The translations under genes were made by a program, and so were the position numbers. Below the pieces are notes generated by a model that made no database searches, was not told the origin of the DNA, and saw nothing but the letters and a program-made list of their open reading frames with translations. Of a stretch of DNA of 64,000 bases, positions 1-7,560 are shown in pieces (positions within the stretch are counted from its first letter, which is position 1; each line of letters opens with the position of its first letter). This DNA comes from Aurantiacibacter xanthus (GTDB lineage Bacteria > Pseudomonadota > Alphaproteobacteria > Sphingomonadales > Sphingomonadaceae), in contig NZ_QXFM01000007.1 of NCBI RefSeq assembly GCF_003584015.1, forward strand, positions 28,388 to 92,387. The letters are read 5' to 3'.

Positions 1-126
1 CTCCCGGACCTCTTCGACAGTGCTCTCGGTCGCGAACTTGCCGGGCCGACCGGGCCAAAAGATGAGGAGAGCCTGGTGCCTCTCGCGGTCGCGCCGTCGC
101 ACGAAGCAACCGTGCACGAGGACCAT
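1..126 (-). CDS. Possible start of a hypothetical protein, cut by the left edge
   Basis: A minus-strand frame opens with an ATG at 126 and stays open to the window edge, giving 42 residues that end in a hydrophilic stretch (GKFATESTVEEVRE). Third positions are strongly G/C, as in coding DNA here. No good Shine-Dalgarno is visible, and a plus-strand frame is also open from base 1 to 291, so the strand itself is unsure. I do not recognise a family. The sequence left of the window would decide between the two frames. Confidence 0.25.
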   Translation of the reverse strand, partial: MVLVHGCFVRRRDRERHQALLIFWPGRPGKFATESTVEEVRE

Positions 127-217
127 CGCTTCAGTCCGCGGGTGCGCCACCGAATCCGCAATCGAACCTTGGTCGCGCCTCTTCCGCTGCTGGGACGCAG
201 GATTGGAAAGTCGATCG

Positions 218-451
218 CTAATCTTCGCTGGAACGGTTGGCGGCGGGTTCACTACCTTCTATTATCCAAAGGTCGTCTTGCGTATAGGTAATGCGCCCAA
301 GAAGCTTATTTTCAACGTAAATCTGAGCCGGCTTTCGCATCTTTTCGCGTTCCATGATCGAAAACGCTTCATGAGCGTCTTCGCTCTCGAACGTGATTGT
401 CTTGTCAGGGGTAGAACTTCCTTTGAGGAAGCGGAGCAAATAGTCGCGCAT
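218..451 (-). CDS. Hypothetical protein, 77 aa
   Basis: A 77-residue soluble protein of unknown function, with no membrane segment or signal peptide. The start at 451 is chosen because GGAGG lies 6 nt upstream of the ATG; the longer frame to 577 has no such site. The product is rich in charged residues, begins MRDYLLRFLKGSS and ends in an acidic tail (SSED). About 200 bases separate it from the next gene on the right. I do not recognise the family. Reality as a gene is supported by the ribosome site and by readable, non-repetitive composition. Confidence 0.55.
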   Translation of the reverse strand: MRDYLLRFLKGSSTPDKTITFESEDAHEAFSIMEREKMRKPAQIYVENKLLGRITYTQDDLWIIEGSEPAANRSSED

Positions 452-649
452 GGCATCCTCCAATAGTCGCCTCGGCAAGCACTGCTCGCGAGGGAACAAA
501 TCGGCCAGACGCATGAAACGGATGGATTGCGGGCGATAGCCGGGACCACGAAGAGCCGATGTGGTGAAAAACCGCAATCGTCGTGAAGGGGTCTACCATA
601 GACCGTTGCCGATGTCGACCGAACCCCGGCCTCACCCCCCCCCGGAGGT

Positions 650-835
650 TCAGTCGCTCTTGTGCTCCGGTTTGCCCTTGCGTTCGGTGCTGGCCATGTC
701 TTCCAGTTCGTCTTCGCTCATCGAGTCGTACATCTCCTTCGATGCACCCTGCAACTCGCTCACCTTGGTGTCGCCGCGTTTGGCACTGAGCGCTGCTCCT
801 GCAGCCTTTTGTTGAGCTTTCGATTGTGCGGGCAT
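650..835 (-). CDS. DUF3008 family small protein
   Basis: A 61-residue, highly charged protein whose N-terminus (MPAQSKAQQKAAGAALSAKRG) is characteristic of the DUF3008 family. The function is unknown; such proteins are small and soluble and often sit among stress genes in alphaproteobacteria. The middle and C-terminus are acidic (SMSEDELEDM) and end in a lysine-rich tail. An AAGGAG site is placed correctly before the ATG. It lies 42 bp downstream of the SDR gene on the same strand and is probably co-transcribed with it from the EcfG-like site upstream of that gene. Confidence 0.85.
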   Translation of the reverse strand: MPAQSKAQQKAAGAALSAKRGDTKVSELQGASKEMYDSMSEDELEDMASTERKGKPEHKSD

Positions 836-877
836 GGGGCCTCTCCTTTGTCTTTCACTGGTTTGCAGGCGGGCGAC

Positions 878-1741
878 TTAGCTGGTGACGATGATCCCGC
901 CGTTCGGGTGCAGCACCTGGCCGGACATGTAGCTGGCATCGTCGCAAGCCAAGAACAGGAAGGCGGGTGCGACCTCGTTGGGCTGGCCGGGGCGGCCCAT
1001 CGGTGTGCCCTTGCCGAAATCGTCCATGTCCTCGGGCGGTTGGCCGCCGAACGGGTTGAGCGGCGTCCAGATCGGGCCGGGAGCGACGGCGTTCACCCTG
1101 ATCCCCTCGCCAACAAGGTTTTCGGACAGCGAGCGGGTAAAAGCGGTAATCGCACCCTTGGTCGCCGAATAGTCGAGCAGCTTGGCCGAGCCCTTGTACA
1201 TCGTCACACTGGTGCAGTTCACAATGGCGCTGCCCTTGGCGAGATGCGGTCGGGCGGCCTGTACCATAAAGAACATGGAAAACATGTTGGTCTGGAACGT
1301 CCGCTTCAGCTGTTCCTCGGTGATGTCTTCGATGTCCTCATCGGGGTGTTGCTCGCCCGCATTGTTGATGAGGATGTCGAGCCGTCCGAACCGATCGATT
1401 GTGGCGGCGACAACCTCGTTCGCGAAGTCCTGTCGGCCAAGATCGCCTTGCAGGCAGATCGCCTGCTGGCCCTCATTTTCTACGATGGCCTTCGTTTTCT
1501 CGGCGTCTTCGGTTTCTTCGTCGGCGAAATAGACGATAGTGATATTCGCCCCCTCGCGGGCGAAGAGCGCCGCAACCGCCCTGCCGATGCCGCTATCGGC
1601 ACCAGTGACGATAGCGACCTTGCCATCGAGCCGACCCGAACCTGGAAAACGCGGATGCCAATCGGGCTTGTTGTCCATCTCGGCTTCAGTACCGGGCATA
1701 CGCGGCTGTTCGGCGATTTCGGGCTGGAATGTTTCGCTCAT
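878..1741 (-). CDS. SDR family oxidoreductase (YghA-like)
   Basis: A 287-residue short-chain dehydrogenase/reductase. The Rossmann motif TGADSGIG follows a roughly 40-residue N-terminal extension rich in proline and acidic residues, the NNAG motif is intact, and the catalytic YSATK pair follows a serine (NCTS). The extension and the C-terminal PNGG end match the YghA/YhdG-like branch, cytosolic NADP(H)-dependent enzymes often tied to osmotic or general stress. The substrate cannot be read from sequence. The ATG at 1741 is preferred over 1780 because a GGAAAG lies about 12 nt upstream. It is followed closely by the DUF3008 gene. Confidence 0.85.
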   Translation of the reverse strand: MSETFQPEIAEQPRMPGTEAEMDNKPDWHPRFPGSGRLDGKVAIVTGADSGIGRAVAALFAREGANITIVYFADEETEDAEKTKAIVENEGQQAICLQGDLGRQDFANEVVAATIDRFGRLDILINNAGEQHPDEDIEDITEEQLKRTFQTNMFSMFFMVQAARPHLAKGSAIVNCTSVTMYKGSAKLLDYSATKGAITAFTRSLSENLVGEGIRVNAVAPGPIWTPLNPFGGQPPEDMDDFGKGTPMGRPGQPNEVAPAFLFLACDDASYMSGQVLHPNGGIIVTS

Positions 1742-1797
1742 AGGGACATGCTTTCCGATTGGAATGGGAGGCCTCATCAAAGAGGGTTCAGCATGCC

Positions 1798-1825
1798 AAC
1801 GGCCCGGCGAGGAATGCGGTTTCCC
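1798..1825 (-). promoter_or_regulatory. Possible EcfG-type promoter for SDR-DUF3008
   Basis: On the minus strand GGGAAAC is followed after 17 nt by CGTT, 57 bp before the SDR start. The general-stress sigma factor of alphaproteobacteria (EcfG) recognises GGAAC-N16/17-CGTT. The -10 box is exact but the -35 carries one extra A, so this is a weak match. The product of the operon fits a stress regulon. Confidence 0.35.
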
Positions 1826-1879
1826 GAATGGTGCAAGGCGTGCCCCTGACGCGACGAACAGCGTGGGCCGGGGGAAGCC

Positions 1880-4399
1880 TCAGAAGTCGGGCAGCGACTG
1901 CTCGGCAAAGCCCCAGCCGGCCAGTGTCTTGCTTCTGGCGCGGGCATGGAGGCGCTTGGCATCGTCGATGCTGAACGGGTGGGCATCGGGCATGTCCGCA
2001 AGCTCGTTCCAGCCGATCGGGACGGCCACCGGCGCACCACTGCGGGCGCGGGCGGAATATGGGACGACCGCAGTGCTCCCGCGCTGGTTGCGCAGCCAGT
2101 CGATGAAGATTTTGCCCTTGCGCTTGGCCTTGCTCATCGTGGCGGTGAACCGCTCGGGTTCGGCCATGCTCAGCGCTTCGGCAAAGCGGTGGGCAAAGTC
2201 CTTGTGCGCTTCCCACGAATGCCCCGGCGTGAGCGGGACGACAACATGCACCCCCTTTCCGCCCGAGAGCATGGCAAAACTGGTGAGGCCGAGGTCGCTC
2301 AGCCGGTCGCGAATATCGCGCGCGGCCTGTTTCACATCGCCGAAATCGAGCCCTTCATCGGGATCGAGATCGAAGATCATCCGATCGGGCGCTTCCACAT
2401 CATCGCTGCGCGCGCACCAGGCGTGGAACTCGATCGTGCCCATCTGCACGCATTGCAGGATGCCGCGCTCGTCCTCGATGAACAGGTAATCCTCCGAGCC
2501 ACCATCCTTTTCGGTGATCGGCACGTGATGGACCGCATCGCCAAGAGCGCCGCTGTCGTGTTTCTGGAAGAAGCACTTCTTTGCGCGCCCTTGCGGGCAG
2601 CGCACAAGGCTCACCGGACGGCGCGCGGCAAAGGGCAGCATCAGTGGGGCAATCGCGGCGTAGTAGTCGGCGAGGTCGCCCTTGGTCTTCCCGCCTTCGG
2701 GAAAGATCACCCGCTCGCGGCTGCTGATTGTCACCTCACCCGACTGCTCGCACTGTTTGGCAGGCTTTTCCGGCGCCACCTCATCCGCCGTTTTGTCACT
2801 TCGCAGGCCCAGGAAGCTGCCGTGGCGGATATTGCCTTCGGCCGTGAATTCGGAAAAGGCCACTTCTGCGACAAGCTTGGGTGTCACCCAGGTGACGCCC
2901 CGGCTGCTTGCCTTGTCCACTTCGGCGGGCGGCGTTTTCCGTTCGAGCCGCTTCAGCTTCGCCGACAAGTCGTCGAGATCGTCGCTGGAAAAGCCGGTGC
3001 CGACATTGCCCTTGTAGACCAGTTCGCCGCCTTCGTGCTGCGCCATCAACAGCGATGCGAAGGGCCGCGCCTTCGCACTCGACCGCTTCCAACCGATGAC
3101 GACGAATTCCTGCCGTCGCGTGCACTTCACCTTCACCCAGCGCTTGTTGCGCCTGCCCGAATAGCGCCCGTCGACGGTCTTGGAGATGATGCCCTCCTGC
3201 CCGGCATCGCACATGCTCCGATAGAGCTTTTCACCCGCGCCGATGACGTGGTCTGCCACGAAGATCGGGCTTTCCGCCTTGCCCAGCAGCGCCTCCAGCC
3301 GTTCCTTCCGCTCGATGTTGGGCAGCTCGGCAAGATCCTCTCCCGCCAGCTCGATCAGGTCGAAGGCATGGAATTGCAGCGCGTCACCGTCCGACTGGCT
3401 GCCATGGCCGCGCTTGAACACGTTCTGCAGGCTTGAAAAATCGGGATCGCCCTTGGCATTCACCGCCACGATTTCGCCGTCGATCAGGCAGCTTGGCAAG
3501 TCGAGCGCGGCGATGGCCTTCACGAGCGGGGCAAACTTGTCAGTCCAGTCCTTGCCGCTGCGGGTATAGACGCGCACGTCTTTCCCTTTGGCTGCGATCA
3601 AGGCGCGATAGCCGTCGAACTTGATCTCGTGCATCCAGCCGTTTCCGGTGGGCACGGCATCCACCAGAGTTGCCAGTTGCGGCTTGCGGAATGTCGGCAT
3701 GGGCGCATCCTTCGGCTGGCGCTTCCTCTTTGCCTTTTCTGCATTGTGATCCGAAGCCTTGGCCATCTGCGCAAGGAAGGCGTCGTCCTTCTTGCCCGCG
3801 AGCGCGAACTCTCCACCCTTGTCTGCCGCTATTTCCGCCATCGACCGGCCCGTCAGCACACTGGAGAGTTCGCGCTCGACCAGCACATCGCCTGCCTCGG
3901 CATAGTCATCCTGCAATTTGCGCAGCAGCCAGTTCTCGCGCTTTTCCTTGCCGCGCGGCTTCATTCGGATCAGCAGCCATTCGCCGCGCATGCGCTCGCC
4001 ATCGAGGCGAAAGTGAAGGTGGCCTTTGTCCAGATCCTTTGCGCTTTTGCCTTCGACCGGCGACCAGGTGCCGCGATCCCACAACATCACCGTGCCGCCG
4101 CCGTATTCACCCCTCGGAATGGTGCCCTCGAACTCGGCATAGGACATCGGATGATCTTCGGTTCGTACCGCCAGCCGCTTCACCTCGGGATCGGGCGATG
4201 GGCCTTTGGTGACCGCCCAGCTCCTGAGCACGCCGTTGACCTCCAGCCGCAAGTCCCAATGAAGCCGGGTCGCATCGTGCTTCTGGACGATGAAGAGATT
4301 GCCGCTGCTGCTGCTATCCATCGTGCCAGCCGGTTCGCGCGTCTTCTCAAAGTCGCGCTTGGCGTTGTAGTCGGCGAGCGGATCGGTGCGCTTGTTCAT
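1880..4399 (-). CDS. ligD: ATP-dependent DNA ligase D (NHEJ)
   Basis: An 839-residue multifunctional repair enzyme that processes and seals double-strand breaks together with Ku. Domain order is phosphoesterase, ligase, polymerase. The N-terminal 3'-phosphoesterase (about 30-165) contains HDATRLHWDLRLE. The ligase (about 240-535) has its nucleotidyl lysine at K260 in EIKFDGYR. The C-terminal primase-polymerase (about 555-835) carries the metal motif DLDPDEGL near 677 and SGGKGVH near 712. The length matches Pseudomonas-type LigD. Its start overlaps the mgtC stop by 4 bp (ATGA), and ku follows the same transcript upstream, so ku-mgtC-ligD is one operon. All three activities appear intact. Confidence 0.97.
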   Translation of the reverse strand: MNKRTDPLADYNAKRDFEKTREPAGTMDSSSSGNLFIVQKHDATRLHWDLRLEVNGVLRSWAVTKGPSPDPEVKRLAVRTEDHPMSYAEFEGTIPRGEYGGGTVMLWDRGTWSPVEGKSAKDLDKGHLHFRLDGERMRGEWLLIRMKPRGKEKRENWLLRKLQDDYAEAGDVLVERELSSVLTGRSMAEIAADKGGEFALAGKKDDAFLAQMAKASDHNAEKAKRKRQPKDAPMPTFRKPQLATLVDAVPTGNGWMHEIKFDGYRALIAAKGKDVRVYTRSGKDWTDKFAPLVKAIAALDLPSCLIDGEIVAVNAKGDPDFSSLQNVFKRGHGSQSDGDALQFHAFDLIELAGEDLAELPNIERKERLEALLGKAESPIFVADHVIGAGEKLYRSMCDAGQEGIISKTVDGRYSGRRNKRWVKVKCTRRQEFVVIGWKRSSAKARPFASLLMAQHEGGELVYKGNVGTGFSSDDLDDLSAKLKRLERKTPPAEVDKASSRGVTWVTPKLVAEVAFSEFTAEGNIRHGSFLGLRSDKTADEVAPEKPAKQCEQSGEVTISSRERVIFPEGGKTKGDLADYYAAIAPLMLPFAARRPVSLVRCPQGRAKKCFFQKHDSGALGDAVHHVPITEKDGGSEDYLFIEDERGILQCVQMGTIEFHAWCARSDDVEAPDRMIFDLDPDEGLDFGDVKQAARDIRDRLSDLGLTSFAMLSGGKGVHVVVPLTPGHSWEAHKDFAHRFAEALSMAEPERFTATMSKAKRKGKIFIDWLRNQRGSTAVVPYSARARSGAPVAVPIGWNELADMPDAHPFSIDDAKRLHARARSKTLAGWGFAEQSLPDF

Positions 4400-4872
4400 C
4401 GCTGCGGCTCATCGAGTTTCCGGCCCTCGTCCTGCGGCTCGACCAGCCGCAGCAGCGTGAGCACGATCAGGCTGATCACCGTGGCAATCGCGACCAGCGG
4501 CCACTGGCCCGCACCGCAGGCAATCCCCACTACCGCGGCCAGCCAAAGATGCGCAGCCGTCGTCAGATTATGGACCTGCCCGCCGCTGAAGACGATCAAT
4601 CCCGCGCCGATGATACCGATGAAAGCGCCCACGCCTTCGTAAACTCGCAAGGGGTCCATCCGCTCTCCGCCAATTTGCAAGTAGAGCGCCACGATCGAAA
4701 CGGTCATGGCCGCAGCCGCGAAGCACACGAGACCATGCGTTCTCAGACCAGCCGCATGCCCGCGCAGTTCGCGGTCTAGCCCCAGCAGCAGGCCGAGCAC
4801 TGCTGCGACACCAAGGCGCGAGAGCAGGTCCAGGTCGAGCCAATGGGTGATTACGGGATCGTTGAGCGACAT
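4396..4872 (-). CDS. MgtC/SapB family membrane protein
   Basis: A 158-residue inner-membrane protein with about four to five hydrophobic helices. The MgtC/SapB core is visible: GLLLGLDRELRGHAAGLRTHGLV near 24-48 and GAGLIVFSGGQVHNLTTAAHLWLAA near 90-115. Family members are linked to survival in low magnesium or acid, but biochemical activity is unsettled. It lies 3 bp after the ku stop and overlaps ligD by 4 bp, so it is locked inside the NHEJ operon. Why a membrane protein of this type sits there is not explained by known NHEJ biology. Confidence 0.9.
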   Translation of the reverse strand: MSLNDPVITHWLDLDLLSRLGVAAVLGLLLGLDRELRGHAAGLRTHGLVCFAAAAMTVSIVALYLQIGGERMDPLRVYEGVGAFIGIIGAGLIVFSGGQVHNLTTAAHLWLAAVVGIACGAGQWPLVAIATVISLIVLTLLRLVEPQDEGRKLDEPQR

Positions 4873-4875
4873 GGC

Positions 4876-5718
4876 TCAGGCGGTCTTCTTGCGCGCCGAG
4901 GCCTTGCTGCGCGACTTGGCCGGGGCCTTCTTTTCTCCCACCGACTTCTTGAGCGCGGCCATCAGGTCGATCACATTGCCGCCTTCTCCCTCGCCCTTGT
5001 CGGTATCTTCGATAATCGCCTTGCCGCTCTTCGACTTGGCCTTCTTGTCAATCAGCTTCCGCAGGGCATCGACATAGCGATCCTCGTAGTTGCTCGCATC
5101 GAACGGCGCGCTTTTCTGATCGATCAGCGTCTTCGCAAGGTCGAGCAGTTCCTTCTTTGGTTTGCCATCGTCGATCTCGGCGAAGAAGGCTTGGCCCTTG
5201 CGCACCTCGTCGGCATAGCGCAGCGTTTCGAGCAGCAGCCCCTTGCCGCAAGGCTTGATGGCCACCAGCTTCTCGCTGCCGCGCACCGACAACTGGCCCA
5301 GCGCCACCTTGCCCGTCTGCCGCAAGGCTTCGCGTAGAACGATAAAGGCTTCCTCGGCCAGATCGTCCTTCGGCGCGACATAGTATGGCTTCTCGAAATA
5401 AAGCGGATCGATCTCGCAGGCATCGACAAACTGGACCAGTTCCAGCGTCTTGCGGCTCTCAATCTTGACCGCCTCGATCTCTTCATCCTCAAGCAGGACA
5501 TATTCGTCCTTGGCGACCTGATAGCCCTTGATGATCTCGTCGCGATCGACCGGGCCGACGCCGGGCACCACTTTCTCATAATGGACGCGCTTGCCGCTCG
5601 GCTCGTGGATCTGGTTGAAGCGGATCTTGGCGCCGGACTTGCTGGCCGGATAGATTTCGACGGGAATTGAGACCAGCGCCAGCCTGATCTGGCCTTGCCA
5701 GTATGCGCGTGCTGCCAT
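4876..5718 (-). CDS. ku: Non-homologous end joining protein Ku
   Basis: A 280-residue bacterial Ku homologue, the homodimeric ring that binds DNA ends and recruits LigD. The N-terminus (ARAYWQGQIRLALVSIPVEIYP) and the core (FVDACEIDPLYFEKPYYVAP) are typical of the family. The C-terminus after about residue 230 is a lysine-rich tail ending KSRSKASARKKTA, the part that usually contacts DNA and LigD. The start at 5718 is chosen for its match to family length and an AGGAG 8 nt upstream; the longer frame to 5982 is not supported. First gene of the ku-mgtC-ligD operon. Confidence 0.96.
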   Translation of the reverse strand: MAARAYWQGQIRLALVSIPVEIYPASKSGAKIRFNQIHEPSGKRVHYEKVVPGVGPVDRDEIIKGYQVAKDEYVLLEDEEIEAVKIESRKTLELVQFVDACEIDPLYFEKPYYVAPKDDLAEEAFIVLREALRQTGKVALGQLSVRGSEKLVAIKPCGKGLLLETLRYADEVRKGQAFFAEIDDGKPKKELLDLAKTLIDQKSAPFDASNYEDRYVDALRKLIDKKAKSKSGKAIIEDTDKGEGEGGNVIDLMAALKKSVGEKKAPAKSRSKASARKKTA

Positions 5719-5783
5719 TTGCCAAACTCCTGGTTCCTCTGCTCGGTCAGCGCGCGAACATGGCGTTGGGTTCCTTGAGGCGT

Positions 5784-5808
5784 TGAACCAATCGGCGTCC
5801 GGGTCGTT
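5784..5808 (+). promoter_or_regulatory. Possible EcfG-type promoter before the proline-rich gene
   Basis: TGAAC, 16 nt, CGTT. This is one base off the EcfG consensus GGAAC-N16/17-CGTT. It ends 8 nt before the ATG at 5817, so a transcript started from it would have almost no leader. Confidence 0.4.
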
Positions 5809-5816
5809 GCCGTTGT

Positions 5817-6011
5817 ATGAGCACCAACCCACAGCCCGAGCCCGAACTTCCCACCCCGCAGGCGCCGCCGGAGACGCCACCCGCCCCTCCCGAGCGCCGC
5901 GAACCGGTGCCCGAGCGGCCCGATGAGATCGAACCGGTAACCCCCGATGTCGATCGCCCGGATCGCAGCCCCGATGAAACACCGCCCGATCTCGTCAGCG
6001 ACAAGGGCTGA
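5817..6011 (+). CDS. Small proline/glutamate-rich protein, 64 aa
   Basis: A 64-residue low-complexity protein made of proline, glutamate, aspartate and threonine, with no hydrophobic segment; it is likely unstructured and cytosolic. It is divergent from ku, with about 100 bp between starts. No Shine-Dalgarno precedes the ATG, but an EcfG-like promoter ends 8 nt upstream, which would suit leaderless translation. No family is recognised. Low-complexity composition in GC-rich DNA can arise by chance, so the call is moderate. Confidence 0.5.
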   Translation: MSTNPQPEPELPTPQAPPETPPAPPERREPVPERPDEIEPVTPDVDRPDRSPDETPPDLVSDKG

Positions 6012-6055
6012 AATCGAAATGGTCGTGGCAGCGGCGCGGCTCCAGCGCGGGCTCC

Positions 6056-6081
6056 GGAACCTCGACCGCCGCCCGAACGTC
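6056..6081 (+). promoter_or_regulatory. Possible EcfG-type promoter before the 48-aa gene
   Basis: An exact GGAAC at 6056-6060, 17 nt, then CGTC (one mismatch to CGTT) at 6078-6081. It would start transcription near 6089 and leave a leader of about 22 nt containing the AAGGAG ribosome site of the gene at 6111. Confidence 0.45.
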
Positions 6082-6110
6082 GTGTTCAGGAAGCCACAAG
6101 GAGAAGCACC

Positions 6111-6257
6111 ATGGGCGAATATGAACCAGACGATTCACGCAATGTGACGAAGAAACCTTCCAAGACGCTAATTGAACCCGAGCGCACGGGCCCACGCGAG
6201 GGGGAAACCCGCAAACCGACCGATCCAAAGAAGAGTGGCGGCAAGAACGATACGTGA
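6111..6257 (+). CDS. Hydrophilic 48-aa protein
   Basis: A very small, highly charged protein (begins MGEYEPDDSRN, ends KKSGGKNDT) with no hydrophobic stretch. Reality is supported by an AAGGAG site 7 nt before the ATG and an EcfG-like promoter at a sensible distance. The composition resembles small stress-induced hydrophilic proteins, but no family is recognised. It lies 79 bp upstream of the DUF421 gene and may be co-transcribed with it. Confidence 0.6.
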   Translation: MGEYEPDDSRNVTKKPSKTLIEPERTGPREGETRKPTDPKKSGGKNDT

Positions 6258-6336
6258 GCTGCAGCCGACATCGCCGGTGGATTAAAGATCTGCTGTTTGA
6301 AGCAAAAACCGGGACATCCGAGGGGAGCCAAGCGTC

Positions 6337-6843
6337 ATGCTGTTTGACGATATAGCGAACCTGATCCGAACGCTCGTACTAGGCGTCTGCTCTTACGGTT
6401 CATTGATCGTCGCCCTTCATTTGAGCGGCAAGCGCACCCTAGCCAAGCTGAACGCCTTCGACCTTGTGGTAACCGTCGCGCTCGGCTCGACGCTTGCGAC
6501 AATTCTGCTCAGCAAGGATGTGACCTTAGCGCAAGGTGCGCTTGCGCTCGTGTCGCTGGTGCTGCTGCAATATGTTATTGCCTGGCTTTCGGTTCGCTTC
6601 GATACGATCGAACGTCTCGCGAAGTCCGAGCCGGCCGTGTTGTTGCGCGATGGAAAGATTATCGATGACGCGCTCCGGAGAGAACGGGTGACAGTGGACG
6701 AGATCAAGGCCGCGCTGCGAGGTGAGGGCCTTGGAGATTTCCAGCTGGCGGCGCTCGTCGTGCTCGAGACCGATGGCAGCCTTAGTGTTGTGCCCAAAAG
6801 CTCGGCGGGCTCTCGCTCCACCTTTCCATCGCCTGTACAGTGA
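6337..6843 (+). CDS. DUF421 (YetF-like) membrane protein
   Basis: A 168-residue inner-membrane protein of the DUF421/YcaP/YetF family. Three hydrophobic helices fill roughly residues 10-90 and include the family signature GKRTLAKLNAFDLVVTVALGS; a cytosolic alpha/beta domain follows with EPAVLLRDGKIIDDALRRERVT. The molecular function is unknown. The C-terminus ends in a short Ser/Pro tail. Homologues often sit among general-stress genes, matching the neighbours here. The start is placed at 6337, consistent with the usual membrane N-terminus. Confidence 0.88.
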   Translation: MLFDDIANLIRTLVLGVCSYGSLIVALHLSGKRTLAKLNAFDLVVTVALGSTLATILLSKDVTLAQGALALVSLVLLQYVIAWLSVRFDTIERLAKSEPAVLLRDGKIIDDALRRERVTVDEIKAALRGEGLGDFQLAALVVLETDGSLSVVPKSSAGSRSTFPSPVQ

Positions 6844-6881
6844 GGCGCGCACCTCGATCTTAGGTTGCTCCCAACCGCCTC

Positions 6882-6906
6882 GGAACATCGTCAAAAGTCG
6901 TCCGTT
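6882..6906 (+). promoter_or_regulatory. EcfG-type promoter of the flavodoxin-fumC pair
   Basis: A perfect match to the general-stress consensus: GGAAC at 6882-6886, 16 nt, CGTT at 6903-6906. It ends 8 nt before the ATG of the next gene and no Shine-Dalgarno lies between, so the message would be leaderless or nearly so. Confidence 0.65.
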
Positions 6907-6914
6907 GCCTTGGC

Positions 6915-7523
6915 ATGTCTTTAAAAGCTCTCGCTCTCAATTGCACCCTCAAGGCTGACCCCGACGAGGCTTCTTCCACCGACTCCATGATTTCAGTCCT
7001 GAAGGATGCCTTCGCGGACCATGGTGTGGAAGTGACGCGCACGGTGCGCGTGGCTGCTCTCGACATTAAGCCCGGCGTTACTTCGGACGAAGGAGAAGGC
7101 GACGATTGGCCTGCCTTGCGTGAAGAACTGCTTGCTCATGACATCCTGATCTTTGGTGGACCGATCTGGATGGGACAGGTTGGCAGCGTTGCCAAGCGGG
7201 TGCTGGAGCGCCTCGACGCCTTTCTTGGCGAGACCGACGAGCAGGGGCGCATGCCCAGCTATTCGATGGTCGCGGTAGCGGCGATCGTCGGCAACGAGGA
7301 CGGTGCGCACTTCAGCTCGGCGCAACTGTTCCAGTCGCTCAATGATGTTGGCTTTACGATCCCCGCCGTGGCCAACTGCTACTGGGTGGGCGAGGCCATG
7401 GGCTCGGCTGATTTCAAAGACCTCGAAAAGGTGCCGGAAAAGGTGACCAAGACCGCCGCGATGGTCGCGGGCAATGCCGCGCACCTCGCAGGGGTTCTGA
7501 AGGCATCGCCCTACCCCGGTTGA
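6915..7523 (+). CDS. Flavodoxin-like NAD(P)H-dependent reductase
   Basis: A 202-residue flavodoxin-fold protein of the NADPH-dependent FMN reductase type. The first strand and phosphate loop are MSLKALALNCTLKADPDEASST, and the FMN-ring loop is GGPIWMGQVGS near 80-90. Such proteins are cytosolic and reduce quinones, azo compounds or other acceptors; the substrate is not readable. The start must be the ATG at 6915 because strand one begins there. It has an exact EcfG-type promoter but no ribosome site, and it is followed 37 bp later by the broken fumC, likely on the same transcript. Confidence 0.85.
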   Translation: MSLKALALNCTLKADPDEASSTDSMISVLKDAFADHGVEVTRTVRVAALDIKPGVTSDEGEGDDWPALREELLAHDILIFGGPIWMGQVGSVAKRVLERLDAFLGETDEQGRMPSYSMVAVAAIVGNEDGAHFSSAQLFQSLNDVGFTIPAVANCYWVGEAMGSADFKDLEKVPEKVTKTAAMVAGNAAHLAGVLKASPYPG

Positions 7524-7560
7524 CGCGCTCCGGCCGGATGGTGCGGCAACGGAGAACTGT

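Noticed and set aside
1..291. Plus-strand frame open from the left edge
   Set aside because: It overlaps the 3' end of the minus-strand 77-aa gene and is arginine-rich without a recognisable domain. I kept the short minus-strand frame only as a low-confidence alternative.
635..643. Run of nine C residues
   Set aside because: It lies in a gene-free gap, so it cannot be a phase-variable coding tract here; possibly only a sequencing hazard.
1946..3436. A 496-codon plus-strand frame
   Set aside because: Antisense to ligD, which has all catalytic motifs; the shadow has no recognisable domain.
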